A stretch of DNA of 64,000 nucleotides. Source: Argentina anserina (taxonomy: Eukaryota > Streptophyta > Magnoliopsida > Rosales > Rosaceae). Under the pieces are notes generated by a model. That model ran no database searches. It worked only from the letters and a program-made list of their open reading frames with translations, and was not told the origin of the DNA. The position numbers and the translations under genes are program-made. Shown here one piece after another: positions 35,301-47,889 of this stretch (position 1 is its first letter; the number at the start of each line of letters is the position of its first letter). The stretch is from positions 25,357,555 to 25,421,554 of the forward strand of contig NC_065875.1 in the NCBI RefSeq assembly GCF_933775445.1, given 5' to 3'.

Positions 35301-37840
35301 AAGCACTGGTATGACAGAAACTCAATAGGTAAAAAAGTAGCTCACCACTAATAACTCCATTGCTTGATGCTTCATAGATCTGCTTGATGCTTTTACTAGC
35401 ACCGAATTCTTCATGCTAGCAAATCACCAAATCAGTGATGTGATGGTCTCAAGATCCTTGATACATAAGAAAAAACTTATACAAAAGAAAAAAAAAAGAT
35501 TATTCTTGATACTACAAAAGGTCAACTCAAGGAAAGAAGTTTAAACACGATGCAACTTTAGCAAGCAATGTATAATTTCAGGCTTTGATTTTGCTAGCTA
35601 CAGACACACACATTTTAAAAATATGCTAAATAAGAGTATAAGCATTCAAGCACCCTCTTACACAATATGCAAAGACTTTGTTTTTACACAGCAGTCATAT
35701 GTGTGATTCCAAAAGGTTAACATTGCAACAGTAAAAGTGCCACAGTTCAACTAACCCAATGTATACTACCATGCCAAGCTATTTTGTCCTAACCATAAAC
35801 AAAACATAAATGTACCAAACACGCAAGTTCCAATACCTTTCAATAACCCAAAATTTCACCTATACGGTCATCTCCATCACTGAGAGCAGGCTACTAACTT
35901 TCACAATCACATTATCAGCTGTAGTTCAGAAATCTCCTCAAGCAGTCAAAAGAAAATATTTGCAACCCATAAAAATAAAGAGCTAGTAAAACTATTGAAG
36001 TTCTTTACCAGAGCTCACTTTGGTAACAATGCTCAAACATCACTACCCGAACCAATCTCGATTTCAAATACTAAACAGGTCATATAAGAAACCATTATAG
36101 TATGCGATCAAGCTGCAAGCATTATTATTTAATCAAGCCAAAAGCATTACAACAAACCATCCATACTCAACCAAGCAGCAAGCTACATCCAATCAAACCA
36201 AAATCTTATAGCAAGCAAGTAAAACTCAATTAAGTCAATTTATGCAAAGAGTAGTTTTAATCACCACTTACAAAAGCAACTAGCATCTCAGATCCTGTTC
36301 TATGATACTTGGAGGTTGAGTTATGACAATCTGGTTAGTCACTCTCAAGTGCGTAGTCACCAAATCACTCATAAGTTCATCACATTTGTAGTTCGAGCTC
36401 AAATCTTTCAAACCAATACATCCTACAAGTTAGTGTCTCTCTCAAGCAACAACTGTTTCTTTTCATAATCAATGCTCTATATCATTTTGGTTCTAATATC
36501 ATAGTCAATGTTTTCTACCATGTCCAAGTAGTTTATGTCAATATGGCATTTGTTTTAAAAATCCCTCTCCATGCAAAAGAACCAATCCTAATCTTAACGT
36601 TCTATCGTTTCTATTATAATTATTTACTCCTCCCCGCAACTCTTGTCATTCCCCAAATTTTTAGTACTACATCAAAACATCTCTTGCCGTAGCCACCCAC
36701 TGTAGTAACCATTCAGTTTCATAATCTTAACCTCATAAGCATAGGCCACAACACACAGTTCCCAGCTCTATACTCATCCAAGCACCAAGCAAGAAGCATA
36801 CTCAAGTAGGCAAAAATCATTAAAGCAAGCAATCATACTCAAGTAGGCTCAAATAAACAACAAGCAACATTCAATTAAGCTACAAACATTATTATTCACT
36901 CTAAGTCAAAACATGTTTACATGCAAACAAAACTCCATCAAGCACAAGTAATACTCACTCAAGCCAAAAACATTAGTCCAAGCAAATAAATACTCATTCA
37001 AGCCAATTCCCAGCAAGAAGGCAAGCAACACTCACTCAAGCAAAACACATTAGTGCAAGCATATAAATACTCACTTACAAGTTCTTTAAACTTATGATAA
37101 CTGGGTAATCAATCCTTCCATATCTAATCACATAGAACCAACCTGATTCTCAACTGGTCTACTGTGTATGATTTTCCCATACCATATTTAATCAAGCACT
37201 TCACTTGTTCCAATTCAAAAAATAATAATCGATTCATATCTAATGTTTCCATCAGATTCATACATGAGCATATAATCCAACACGAAATAAAATCAAATTT
37301 TCAAATCCTGAGTCAAAACAAATGAATAAACAAGAACAACCCACTATCAAAGACACCATATCAATACATGATCAACTATCCGAAGCCTAGAATCAAAAAC
37401 GCACTGGTGGTTGTTTGGATGCAGACGCTGGAAATCGACGAGTGCTTCGGTCAAAGGCTGCGCAATTGTGTAAAGAAACAACAACAGTTCGATGACTGAT
37501 CGGAGAAGATAGAGAAGAGAGAAATCTGGAAATGTGAGAGGGAGTTGTATACCAAACAGGATCTGATCGGGTCGACCGAACTATCAGTTCCTGGTATGGA
37601 TCTAATCCCGGTGGGTTTTCGGATCCTTGATTATGGCAAATGCGTCATCAGGGAGATCACAAAGGTGAGCGAGAGAGAAATACAGAGAGATACGCTTGGT
37701 TATGGCTTCAGAGTGTCATCACATACGACTCTGGTGGAGGAAGAGAGAGTTTCGAGGTTGGTACATCGGTTATTCTATCACGTTGATGAGGGTACCAATG
37801 GAATTTTGAAATTTTCATTTAAGTTTCGCTATAGTATACC
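32340..37840. other. Long gene-free stretch
   Basis: No coding gene supported. 34980-37100 is rich in imperfect A/C-rich words (actcaagtaggc, caagcaa, cattagtccaagc, ataaatactcac), suggesting old local duplications. 37380-37640 has a more coding-like composition and a plus frame of 119 residues that resembles nothing I know. Confidence 0.4.
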
Positions 37841-37845
37841 GTGTG
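37838..37845. repeat. 8-bp TSD, left copy
   Basis: accgtgtg, matching 38669-38676 (accgcgtg) at 7 of 8. Confidence 0.75.
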
Positions 37846-38668
37846 TAGGGGTGGATTTCGATCCATTCAGTTCGGTTTTAGACATGAACCGGGAACTGAA
37901 TTGAATTTGAACTTTGGTATTAGTTCGATTCGGTTCACGGTTTTTAAACATGCAAAACCGAAAATTGACCAATCGGTTCGGTTCGTTTTTTTTGTTTTTT
38001 TTTTACTTCTGCAAAAAAAACTGAATTAAACTAAAATTGACATGTTGAATGTTTTGGGGTTCCCCCCCCCCTTTTTTTTTTACTTATTTGAAAAAATTAT
38101 AAATATGAATATATAACTACAATACAACAAAAAAAATGAGGACTTAAATTTAATATTATAGGCAACATACTACTCTCAATCATTTATTAACACGACATCT
38201 TGAAATTTTATAGATGCATATATGTATATAACTTTGTATATAAATATATTTATATGTGTACATATATATATATGCATATATATTCTTATATATATATTTA
38301 AAAACATTTATTCTTATATTATATTGAGGCGGATTTAGTAATTACACATCCGCTAATATATATATATATGTTTGTTTTAGGAAACATATTTGAAACATAC
38401 ATATATGGGCCTACATATATATACATAGATGATTATATATACATATATAACACTACAAAAGAGAAACATATAATTATATATGATATAAAACCTAAAATCA
38501 CATTAATCAAATTAAATATTTGGTAAGATAAACGTAAAACGACATTGTTTTATGAATAGTTCGGTTTTTCAGTTCGGTTCGGTTTCTTATGTGCTCAAAC
38601 CGGAAATCAAACCAATTGATTTAGTTTGGTTCGATTTTCTAAATTTCGGTTCAGAACTGCTACCCCTA
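37846..38668. mobile_element. hAT-type non-autonomous element, 823 bp
   Basis: Starts TAGGGGTGGATTTCGATCC and ends GAACTGCTACCCCTA, so the termini are short inverted repeats (TAGGGGT). It is flanked by accgtgtg and accgcgtg, an 8-bp TSD with one difference, as expected of the hAT superfamily. Both subterminal zones are full of cggttcgg/ccgaaccg words. Its right half is alignable with 23847-24150. Confidence 0.82.
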
Positions 38669-38676
38669 ACCGCGTG
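38669..38676. repeat. 8-bp TSD, right copy
   Basis: accgcgtg; see 37838-37845. Confidence 0.75.
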
Positions 38677-38679
38677 TAA

Positions 38680-41200
38680 GCTCGGTTTCTGCTTCTAAAA
38701 GGAGGTGGGGAGCAGCTTCTGCTTATATGAAGAAAAAGCCACATCTTTTGGAAGCCGGAAGGGAGAAGCCAAGTTACCAAACATGATAGGGAGCTTAACT
38801 TATAATGACCAGAGGTGATAAGCCCTACCAAACGTAGCCTTAGACATCAGAGGGATAGACCGGTAAGTATTGCCCCATCAGGGCAAGACTAATCGGTGAA
38901 ACCAAATATCTCAGACCCCGTTTGTAGGATTCAATAAAAACCGTATGTATGATTCAATAGAAACATTTGACGTCGTTCGTAGGAATATTGATATCACCGT
39001 TATAGATGGTTGAAATATGACAATTGATAGGTCGTTAATTAAAACGTCTATAATAAACCCTATAAAAATATCATCGTTAGTATAGAATAAGCAGGGATCG
39101 TTCAGTCCGGAGAATCAAAAGAGTCTCAAAACTTATCATGTTATTGGGGGATTTGAGTTTGATTATAAAACTACTACTGAAAATAAATCCTAAATTACTA
39201 TTTACATGATCGACTTCTTTTTAATAAACTTAAACCAAATTTACCATTACACCACATAATTACAAGTTCGAACCTATCATGCATTCTAGTTCGACCAATT
39301 ACATACTTTTTAGACACCAATACAATTAGAGCCTTAGGGGATCATCTAATCATGCAAGATTTCAATTAACATTTAGATTGACTTAGGGCCTAATTTAAAT
39401 TTGTATGCGATCGAATTCAATAACACTTAGAGTAGAAATCAAACAAGATTACATTAAGCACCAAATCTTTGTTGGAGACATATTTCATGTATGGCGTCAC
39501 CCACCACGGTTTCACATGCAAATTTCCAGAATTTTTACCACTTTAATCAACACAAACCGAACCTACTTAAGGCTTGATTCGATTTGTGTCAATATGGTTG
39601 ATGAATCTAGTACTCAAACACAATCTTAGGGACTGCATCCAAACACTAAATTCATATGCACATATCTGAAAATTATCTAAAAGTATGAGAAAGATGATTA
39701 GAACACAACAATAGAAATACAAACTCAATAATTATAGGAAACCATCAATTCGGCAAAGAACCAAAAATCTAATAGATTAATATGAAAATTTCGAATTCAT
39801 ATACAAAACAATAATCTCATACAAACATCATACTACAATCTTCATAGACAAAATATTGTAGAAAATCAAAAACAAACAAAGCTATGGAGATGAGTTGCGA
39901 GAATTACACGTTGTAAGAACCTTTGAGGTGTGTCTTCAATGGTGATTTCGGTGGAGATGAAATTGGTATATGGGGGAGAACGGCTTGCTGCTTTGGTGAA
40001 GGATGTTTGAGGTAGTATTTTGGTAAAGTTTTGGCTCTTGAATGCAAAAGAGAAGTCCTCTTATTTGAGAAGTGAGACCGTATATATATATATAGAGGAA
40101 AGATTGAGTGTAGGATGCACGGTTTGAACTTTTCTATTTCTTCTTATAATCATGTCATGTTTTATCTCGTTTAAATCATATCATGCTTTATTTCCTAAAT
40201 CATGTCATGTTTTATTCTCTTAAAGCATGCCATGTTTTATTCATTTAATGATCATCTTCTAACTTTTAGATTGCATATGCAAGGCTCCTTTTTTTTTCTT
40301 TTTGTTCTCTCTTATCTTTCTCACGGTTGCTCAATCTTCTCCTTAATTATCTCTTTTATTTAATTGTTGCATGACTTGTTGATGATATGACTCCATAGTG
40401 CATGGCTTCTCCTTGTTCCACTCTATCTCCCAAACCGTGAGTAACTCTCCATGTAGGCACGACTCTCCTTTATTTTCTCAATATGTGCCTTATCCCTTTT
40501 AGTCCTTCTTTACACGGCTGAAACTCCTTGTTTTCTTCTAGTATTATCTCTTAAATCTAATCTGAAAATAAGAAAATAAAATCATAAGTAAGAGATAATT
40601 AGTTTAAAAAATTATGTCTTAATCTAGACAATTGTTGTCTTAAAAAGACACATGTAATATATGAGCTCAGCTAGATTAGAAAAGTTTCTAATTTGCAAAA
40701 AAAAAAACTTAATAGAACAAGTAAGTTACTACAACATGAAAGTTCATTTAAGAAAGTTTCGCAAAAAAAAGTTTCAGTTCAAGTATGACTCTCAAAATAT
40801 CGCAAATACGACCAAAACGTAGAAAGATAAAGACTCCTAATCCAACTAGGTTTCCTAGTCCTATAAGAATTCCTACTCTAACTAGAATTCTAGACCAATT
40901 CTGCGTTTTTAACTCATGTAAGCACAAAAATGCATCTAATAATGCTCAAGACTCTTACTACGACTCAATGACTCAATTATACAACAATAAGGGATAAATA
41001 AAGTACAATGGAAGTAAAAACATGTTAAGAAGATCACACGAGCTGCTTATATCAACAATATAACTGTGGGATGCGAAGGCACCTAAGAATCATTGGACAA
41101 CCGAAATGATGAATCTACACATCCCTAATAGTATAGGGGCAGAATCTACACATCAACTAGTAACTCACTTCGTCGCCGATAAATAACAAGTTCGACTGCT
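38680..41200. other. Gene-free stretch, unclassified repeat likely
   Basis: 38680-38850 looks like the end of another transposon (agcttctgcttatatgaag then ccaaacgtagcctta). 38890-40100 (around taagcagggatcgttcagtc and gggggatttgagtttgatta) has the feel of a dispersed plant repeat, but no terminus or domain is recognised. 40140-40260 contains several copies of atcatgtcatg(t)tttat. Confidence 0.35.
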
Positions 41201-41238
41201 CGAGTCTTCAAACCCGTTGAAATTTTTGCCGGGGAAAT

Positions 41239-42983
41239 ATGTCGTTATCTAGTTGGAAGCTCGCCAACGGTGCACTTCCGCCGTCGGTCGGAGAAAACCG
41301 GCTACCCACAAAGCCGTTGACGTTAATAACCTCAAAAAGAGCTCTTCCTCCTCAGGTACGTGGTTTGGTTCATTATCTGATTCAAGAATGTGCTTATTGT
41401 GCTGCTTTTAGCTTCTCTGATTTGTGGTCTGATCTATTTTGCTTCTAATTATTTTATTCAACCTCTTCATGTAAGCTCATGTCTAGCTAAAACCCACTTC
41501 CGTTGTTGGATTCCTTCAATTAATTATGTTCTTATGTGTGCAACGATTTACTGATTGGGTAATTTGGCTTGAACTCTTGCTGTAATCAAATGCGGAGTTT
41601 TGGGGAGATTAGTGGGTCGCATTTAAATGTCAAATTTAGAGATGAAGGTGAAAGGTTCACACTGGTGTGAATGAGTTGTTTTGATCATTTGATGTGAGCT
41701 GTAACAATGGGCAAAGACTTATATGCCTTATATGTAGAAATGTTAGAATCTCAATATAAAGACAGAGTGATATGCACTAATCGTGACATTTTTGAAGACT
41801 TAAATTATAGCTGGCATTTAGGTTCATCAGTTCCATCTATGCATTTCTGAAAACAGACATGAGGAGAAGACTGAAAAGAGAAGGTCACTCTTTCTTTTTC
41901 CTCCCTGCGATTGTATGTTTTTGCCTGGAGATAGTCTACAATTTTGATTGTGGATTCGTATTGATTAGGCTGCACATTTTAATTCACTTCTCCATCTCTT
42001 AATCTGTAGCTTGTCCGCCTTCAGAATAGAGTATGCATGATGGTAGATACGCTTTACTGGATGAAATCTTGTTGTAATGAGCTGATACTGATCTTCACGT
42101 CCAAAAAAGAAGAAGCTGATACTGATCTGAATAAGAAGTGTCAAGCATCATTAGTTTTTGTGTTAAATTAGGAGATAGAAAGCCAGATAGTTTTATTATA
42201 GCTCAGCAGTGAATCTACAGTGTTACATCTATGACGGACATCAGATATTTTGAACACTTGTAATCTGCAGTCGGTACTCAGCTGACCACCCTTGTTTATT
42301 AAGGTCCCCCAAACTGTATTGCATAGCTTCAAAAGGGATACTTTTGCAGGGTTTTATGGTTCTATTTTTTTGATCAATTTTGTTGTATGTCAGGAGCCTG
42401 GAGGAATAGGCAGAGACGCAGAGTAGGCTACTTTCGAAATTCAAAATACCCTTTTAACAAACTTGATAATGTGATGGAATCTGAATACATTGTTTCTATT
42501 TTGAGATGCATCATATATTATTTAGGTTCTTAGTTTGTCATTCTAGCCATTACTCTTCCATATGGCTTGAAATCATTCTTAGTGACAGAAAATTGATCTC
42601 AGAGCTGGAGACGTGTGCATTTAATTTTTAATCTCAGATGCATATTTATTTGCTTGTCATCGTTGCAGGTGAGAAGTGAGGGAAAACAAGAATCAGGCCC
42701 TCGAGTACTTGGTGTTTCACGAAGAGATTTGATGCTATCTTTACCGGCTGCAACGCTAGCAGCGGTCACCCTTTTCTCAGCCGAACCTGCTGAGGCACGT
42801 ATTGTGAAGCTCGAGATCAAGAGGAAAATCCGGGAAAAGCTTGAGATGCTGAGGGAAAAGGCCGGCTTATCAAAGCCAAAAAACAATGAAGGGAAACAGC
42901 CAGCAGCATCTTCGCCACCGGCACCTGTTCCAAGTCCTCAAGTGAGCCCAATTGTACCACCTGTGGAAGCCATTCTCCCATGA
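41239..42983 (+). CDS. Thylakoid lumen protein with twin-arginine signal, two exons
   Basis: Exons 41239-41355 (39 codons) and 42669-42983 (104 codons plus stop), with a GT-AG intron of 1313 bases in phase 0; product 143 residues. Residues 1-50 are Ser/Thr/Lys/Pro-rich like a chloroplast transit peptide. RR at 57-58 (VSRRDLMLSLPAATLAAVTL) followed by a hydrophobic stretch and AEPAEA, with cleavage near residue 82, is a bipartite lumen signal of the Tat pathway. The mature part is small: a basic, charged helix (IVKLEIKRKIREKLEMLREK) and a Pro/Ala-rich tail. I do not recognise a defined function; lumen location is inferred. It is convergent with the next gene, 189 bases between stop codons. The intron-exon model lacks transcript support. 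Confidence 0.8.
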
Positions 42984-43172
42984 GAAATGACATGGTAACT
43001 AATCCCTGAGAAGCATACTTGATCATCTGGTTATATTTTGTGTTTTAATTTCTATGTTGAACACTTGCAACTCAATCTTTACTTTCGATTTAGGACAACA
43101 GGCACATCTAACATCTTATATAACAGAAGAAACTAAGTTTATTGTTACAAAATAAGCTACAAAAACGTGAAA

Positions 43173-44276
43173 CTAGTTGGTCTTTTTGTTCATGTTGCCA
43201 ACAAGCTGGCGCATCTGAAACCTCCAAAACATGAAGTAAGCCAACCCCAACCCAACCAAAACAAAAATCCATACATTCTCATCCTTGCTCTCCTTCTCCG
43301 ACCTCACCTCCGCTATACTAAACACCTCCCTCTCCATATTCCCCGCCATCCCCTCGAGTGCATGCCCGTATATCACATACACCCTGTCCTCCACCGCCAC
43401 GGCCACGGAGGTTGGAAACCTCTCCACCTCAAGCTCTGTCCTGTCATAAACCACGCCCTCTGACCAGTTGTCTTGGCTCTTAAGAAACCACATTTTGTGC
43501 ATAGAAACCACCACAACGCCGCCGTCTCTCCTCATCGCAATGCCGTCGGCCAAGGGCAGGTTCTCCGGCAGCAGAACCTCCCTGGCGGTCCCGTCCTCGG
43601 CGTCCACCTTGAACATCCTCCCCGTGTTGCTCTGCACCACCAGTAGGTACCCCTTGCTGACGTAAGCAATGCCGTTGAGTCCGCAGTAGCTGTGGGGCGT
43701 CTCGGGGTCCACAGGGTAGGCCGAGAAAAGCGGAGACTTGGAGAAGATAGTGGCGACTCCTTCGGAGTTGACTTTCCAGATGAAGTTGGCCGCCGAGTTG
43801 GTGACGTAAGCGTTGCCCTTGAAGTCCACGGCGACGCCGTTGGCGATCTGGCGGGATGCGTCGCCGTCGGCGGAGGGGAGGGGAGCGAGGAAGAGGCGGC
43901 GGCGCGTGCGGAGGTCGTAGGCGGCGAGGGCGCTGAAGGGAGGGAGCGGCTCGATGGATTGGACGGCGGCGAGGAGGCGGTTTCCGACGGTGTCGACGGC
44001 GAGGCCGACGAAGGAGACGTTTTCGGGGAGGGCGGGGTCGGAGATGAGAAGGTCGGCGACGCCGGCGTCGGAGACGGAGTAGATTGTGCGGTGGCGGAGG
44101 GCGCCGACGATGAAGTGCTGGGCGGAGGGGTCGTAGGTGAGGCCTTCGGGGTAGAGATTTGGGGAGCGGAAATTGATGACGTGGGGGTTGCCGGCTTGGG
44201 TTTGGATTGGGATTGAAGTCAGCAGAATGGTGAGAAGGACGGAGGAAACAAAGGAGGCAATTGAAGGAGTCATCAT
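43173..44276 (-). CDS. SMP-30/NHL-type beta-propeller protein, membrane-anchored
   Basis: An intronless 367-residue protein. Residues 1-28 form a signal peptide (SVLLTILLTSIPIQTQA). A six-bladed propeller of the SMP-30/gluconolactonase/calcium-dependent phosphotriesterase type follows, with repeated blades: PEGLTYDPSAQHFIVGALRH, GLAVDTVGNRLLAAV, IANGVAVDFKGNAYVTNSAA, LNGIAYVSKGYLLVVQSNTG and LADGIAMRRDGGVVVVSMH. The glutamate after YP and the N-G/N-S pairs sit where the family binds its metal. A single membrane segment lies near residues 335-352, with a short basic tail, so the propeller would face the lumen or apoplast. Substrate unknown. A TATAAAT box lies at 44311-44317 (minus), so the 5' UTR would be very short. 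GC is much higher than in the surroundings, which also creates a long antisense frame at 43692-44216. Confidence 0.9.
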   Translation of the reverse strand: MMTPSIASFVSSVLLTILLTSIPIQTQAGNPHVINFRSPNLYPEGLTYDPSAQHFIVGALRHRTIYSVSDAGVADLLISDPALPENVSFVGLAVDTVGNRLLAAVQSIEPLPPFSALAAYDLRTRRRLFLAPLPSADGDASRQIANGVAVDFKGNAYVTNSAANFIWKVNSEGVATIFSKSPLFSAYPVDPETPHSYCGLNGIAYVSKGYLLVVQSNTGRMFKVDAEDGTAREVLLPENLPLADGIAMRRDGGVVVVSMHKMWFLKSQDNWSEGVVYDRTELEVERFPTSVAVAVEDRVYVIYGHALEGMAGNMEREVFSIAEVRSEKESKDENVWIFVLVGLGLAYFMFWRFQMRQLVGNMNKKTN

Positions 44277-44310
44277 GTTTTTCTGGTTGGAATCAGAGGC
44301 TCATGCAGTG

Positions 44311-44317
44311 ATTTATA
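44311..44317 (-). promoter_or_regulatory. TATA box of the SMP-30-like gene
   Basis: TATAAAT on the minus strand, 35-41 bases upstream of the ATG pair at 44276/44273. Confidence 0.5.
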
Positions 44318-44535
44318 GAAGCAAATTTCTTGCCGGAGAATCCACTGAAGCCAAACTTCAACTCATACAAGCCGGCGTTTTCTTGTCAAACGGAGAAGGA
44401 CGACTAGTGTTCAGAAGCTAATAAATTAACTACAAAAGTGATATGGTTGATTCGTTTTCTGAAAAACAGCCCATTATTCCTAGAGTCCATTAGATTTGCC
44501 CGGCCCAGTTAGAGTAACAAACCACGGATCCATCA

Positions 44536-44700
44536 CAGATGGTCAATTGGTAAGAGCTTAGGTGTGATATTTCTCTGTATAAGTTCGAATCCTACCCACG
44601 CTAATGAAGTCGAATCATGATCTTCTGCAACGTAATAGTTTTTGGGTGTTGAAGATCGTTGAGAAAACTGTGATTTGAATCACAGAAGATTAATAATCAA
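44536..44700 (+). repeat. tRNA-derived SINE-like sequence
   Basis: atggtcaattggtaagagc (from 44539) resembles a Pol III A box, and agttcgaatcc (44582-44592) is a good B box at tRNA-like distance. A tRNA cloverleaf does not close, so this is a SINE or tRNA relic. Confidence 0.4.
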
Positions 44701-45118
44701 TAGACAATAAGTCACCGGGTACTGATAACTAAATCAGAGCTACTATTTTTTTTTTTTTGAGAAGATCAGAACTACTATTTTGGATCACAACTGTTTCAAG
44801 TAACAATAAGAGTAATTGTATGATCATCATTTATCTAGTTGAATATTTGCGCAAGTGTAATACTTAGAGATTGAATGTCGAGAATATCATACGTCAAACG
44901 TCTTACATATTCTAAATATCGTTACTTATATATGTAAATAATAATAATAAGCAATATCTGTCACTATCAGTTTTGAATTCAATGCTTGGCTGAACCAAAT
45001 TCAACAAGATCATTCTCGATTTAGGCGTGTCATCCATCCTTGTACATGGCTCATATTAATCTTCTCAACTAAGTTCATCAGGATATCAAAACTAAGCATA
45101 TGATAATTTTTGGTAGTC

Positions 45119-45568
45119 TCATATCAAAACGGAAAAAGTTTTGAGAGACATTGGAGAAGCTCTCCTCTCTTCTGATGAATTGACAAATATCACATATAAT
45201 GAGTGCCAGACAAGACACTTGGATGATTTGATGCAACCCTGAAACAGAACGTGTAAATCTCTGGAACTATGTGTCTCCTCAACACAAATAAAAACGGAAT
45301 AGTTGCCGTCGATGAGTACGAGTGACTTCATCCGGGACCCAGAACCTAACAAAATATCTGAAACAAATCGTAAATATCTAGTATCATAGAACACGTACCA
45401 CCACACATCACTATAGAAGTTTCTTCCGGAACATTCCGGATGGTAGCCGCAACGTTTGTATTTTCTAACACTCCAAAGATTCTCGAACACACTCCCAGCA
45501 TATATATCTAACACATAGGATCGCAATCCAGCCACCGCCATAACCCAGCTATAAATATCCAATACCAA
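45119..45568 (-). pseudogene. Possible F-box-associated-domain fragment
   Basis: A 149-residue open frame with coding-like composition. SYVLDIYAGSVFENLWSVRK, then YSDVWWYVFYDTRYLRFVSD, and MKSLVLIDGNYSVFICVEET read like the beta-strand repeats of an F-box-associated domain (YSL..NSW, NG..HW, L..L.G..S). It has no F-box, and its upstream end overlaps the TATA box of the J-domain gene. Perhaps a pseudogene fragment; this is weak evidence. Confidence 0.3.
45550..45558 (+). promoter_or_regulatory. TATA box of the J-domain gene
   Basis: TATAAATAT, 86-94 bases upstream of the ATG at 45644. Confidence 0.65.
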
Positions 45569-45643
45569 CTTAACTTTTGATCTGCTATTCCTACTTTAAT
45601 TTTGGTCGATCCTTAAGTTGTGGTTTTTGAAGCTCTGAAGGAG

Positions 45644-46283
45644 ATGGAGGGCGGGTCGTCGGCTTCGTATTACAGTGTTCTGGGTGTTGATTCAGAGTCA
45701 TCTACGGACGAAATCAAGAGCGCTTATCGGAAACTTGCTATGCGGTATCATCCTGACAGGTGGACAAGAAGCCCTTCTCTGCTGGGCGAAGCCAAGAGAA
45801 GGTTCCAGGAGATTCAAGAAGCTTATTCGGTGTTGTCGGATCAGAGGAAGCGAACAATGTACGATGCAGGGTTATACGATCCGGATGAGGAAGAAGACGA
45901 GGTACGTAGTTTCGATCGTATCAATCATTTTGTATTTTAGCTAATCGATCAAAGGTGCTTTGGATGTTTGTTCTAATTGATGCTGGTGGTGAATGTGGAA
46001 GCAGGGGTTGTGTGATTTTTTGCAAGAATTGGTGTCACTAATGGCGGAATCGAGACGAGAGAAGAAGAGCTATAGCATGGAGGATTTGCAGGCAATGTTC
46101 TTGGAGATGGCTCAAGGATTCGAGTCTCCTTTTGGGTTCAGTGGAACAACTTCCACGGCTGATTTTGAGCAAGTTCAATCAGCTGGGTGCGCAAAGAGAA
46201 CGCGTTTGGAATCTAATAATCCAAGCGTCTCCACAGGCTCGACTATAGGGATGCATGGAGGACCTGGATTGTTTACATTTTAA
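45644..46283 (+). CDS. J-domain (DnaJ/HSP40-like) protein, two exons
   Basis: Exons 45644-45901 (86 codons) and 46005-46283 (92 codons plus stop), separated by a 103-base GT-AG intron in phase 0; product 178 residues. The start is the ATG at 45644; an in-frame TAA lies 33 bases upstream. The J domain spans about residues 8-78 ([35 protein letters not shown]) with the HPD tripeptide at 36-38 that stimulates Hsp70 ATPase. No Gly/Phe or zinc-finger region, so it is a type III J protein, predicted cytosolic or nuclear. The C-terminal half ([29 protein letters not shown]) is helical and Ser/Gly-rich at the end. It resembles the small plant J proteins with a heat-inducible pattern; no heat-shock element was confirmed here. 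Confidence 0.92.
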
Positions 46284-46702
46284 GACAGGCTATACATATA
46301 TGTTGATGATGATAGAGATGGGAGAATCAGAAACAAATGATCGGATCTCAATTGTAATTTGTTTGAACGGGCTAGAGACCTGGTTTTTTGTAAAACTTCT
46401 GAGTGGGCTTGCGTGGGCTTGACAACTATAGATCCTCAATGGGCCTGTTTTGTTCCTTTGATGATGAACTCCTTGTTGAACACTCTTGTCCTTCTTTAGA
46501 GGCATTGGTCCGAACCTTGCCACCGTTTTCCTAGTGTCGTTTTTTTAATGGATGTCAATATTGTCTAATATTCTGCGAAAATAAAACACAAGCGGTGACT
46601 ATGAATACTGAGTACCTAGCTGCATCTATAAATAAACCGTACATTCATTCGTATTTTAGAGACTGATTGTTGCACATTTTTGCTTCAGTCGCCTTGAAAC
46701 AA

Positions 46703-46771
46703 TTATAAGTAAGAATAGAGCAAACACCGAGGATCTGATTAGCTTGGTGTTTACTCTATTCTTACTTGTAA
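46703..46771. repeat. Short near-perfect hairpin
   Basis: aagtaagaatagagcaaaca (46707-46726) pairs with tgtttactctattcttactt (46748-46767). One C-A mismatch and an outer ttat/gtaa extension give about 25 paired positions, with a loop under 20 bases. It could be a tiny fold-back transposon, a young microRNA-like hairpin, or the 3' processing region of a transcript. Confidence 0.6.
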
Positions 46772-47484
46772 CCGAGCTACTTAAAAATTTAAAACTACCC
46801 TTCTTTGCTGGTGTATAAACTATGGTTAATTTAGACGATAATTGGGGATCCGGGACATTGCACCAAGAAAACTAAAGCCATGATTGGTTGGAACCAATCA
46901 GTTTTGAGGAAAGAAGGTTCTTGGGGAAGTTGACCCAGATGGAAAGCAATGATAAGCTTTAAGAATGTGGGACGGTGGCCTTTTTTGTAACGAATAGTCT
47001 TTACAGAGACGCGTGTAGATTTTCCCCAGTCCCATATATCCCTTCAATCTGTTCCCCTTTTTCTCATCAGTTTCTTCAGGTTTAAGTACTCCATTAATGA
47101 TTAATCTAATCCAGCACTTCACCACTATATAACTTCACAGTATTAGTATAGTTTATAATTTTTCTTTACAGTATGAACAAAATTATACAGAGATGAAGAA
47201 TGGAGTATTATAGATTTATAGGCCTGTGAATAAAGGGGCAAAACTAAAGGCGACCCTCATGAAGCTAACAAAGGTTTCTTTCTATTCTCTTGAATGATAA
47301 TACTGTTAAAGCTCACAGCTGCACAGAGAGATGAAGGTGTCAATTATCGAAGGAAAGAAATGGATAAGTGTCTTGTCATTTAGTTATTCGATCGCCTGGT
47401 GTGCGTTGGAATTTGGAATCTCTCGAAATATTGATAGGACTGCTTTCATGCGAGAATAAACTGAGATGGATATATATATATATA

Positions 47485-47840
47485 TGGCTCTTTCACTCGG
47501 GAATCTATTTTTAGGTATTTTAAAGGAATAATTCATTCACTAATTTTTTTAATTATATTTTCACATCTTCACAGTTCAATTTTTAGCACTTCTGTAAAAT
47601 TCCAGCCATAATGGTGATCGTTAATGTATCAAATTTGGTGAAAATAATAGACGCACCAAATATGTCAAACTGGAACTATTCATGTTTATAAATTTAAATT
47701 CCAGTTTTGAATGACTTAAACACCTTCATTTTGGCGAAAATTTTACAGAGATGAACGGTGGAGATGTAAAAATATAGTCGAGAAGTTGGTCAATTGACAT
47801 ATCCATTTTTTAAACCCAAAAAAAATCCCTCACTAGAAGA

Positions 47841-47844
<4 letters not shown>
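47485..47844. mobile_element. MITE in a (TA)n tract, ~360 bp
   Basis: Ends TGGCTCTTTCACTCGGGAAT and, on the minus strand, TGGCTCTTCTAGTGAGGGAT. Both sides are embedded in TATATA runs (47471-47484 and 47845-47884), so a TA or TATA target is likely but the TSD cannot be resolved. Inner arms (tctgtaaaattccagcc and, further right, gcgaaaattttacagaga) are also inverted. Non-coding. Confidence 0.65.

Positions 47845-47849
<5 letters not shown>

Positions 47850-47889
<40 letters not shown>

Noticed and set aside
37545..37904. A 119-residue plus-strand open frame
   Set aside because: Runs into the hAT-type element at 37846, no recognised motif; at most a remnant.
43692..44216. A 174-residue plus-strand open frame
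   Set aside because: Exactly antisense to the GC-rich SMP-30-like gene. It is Gly/Glu/Val/Asp-repetitive, as expected from the reverse strand of biased codons.
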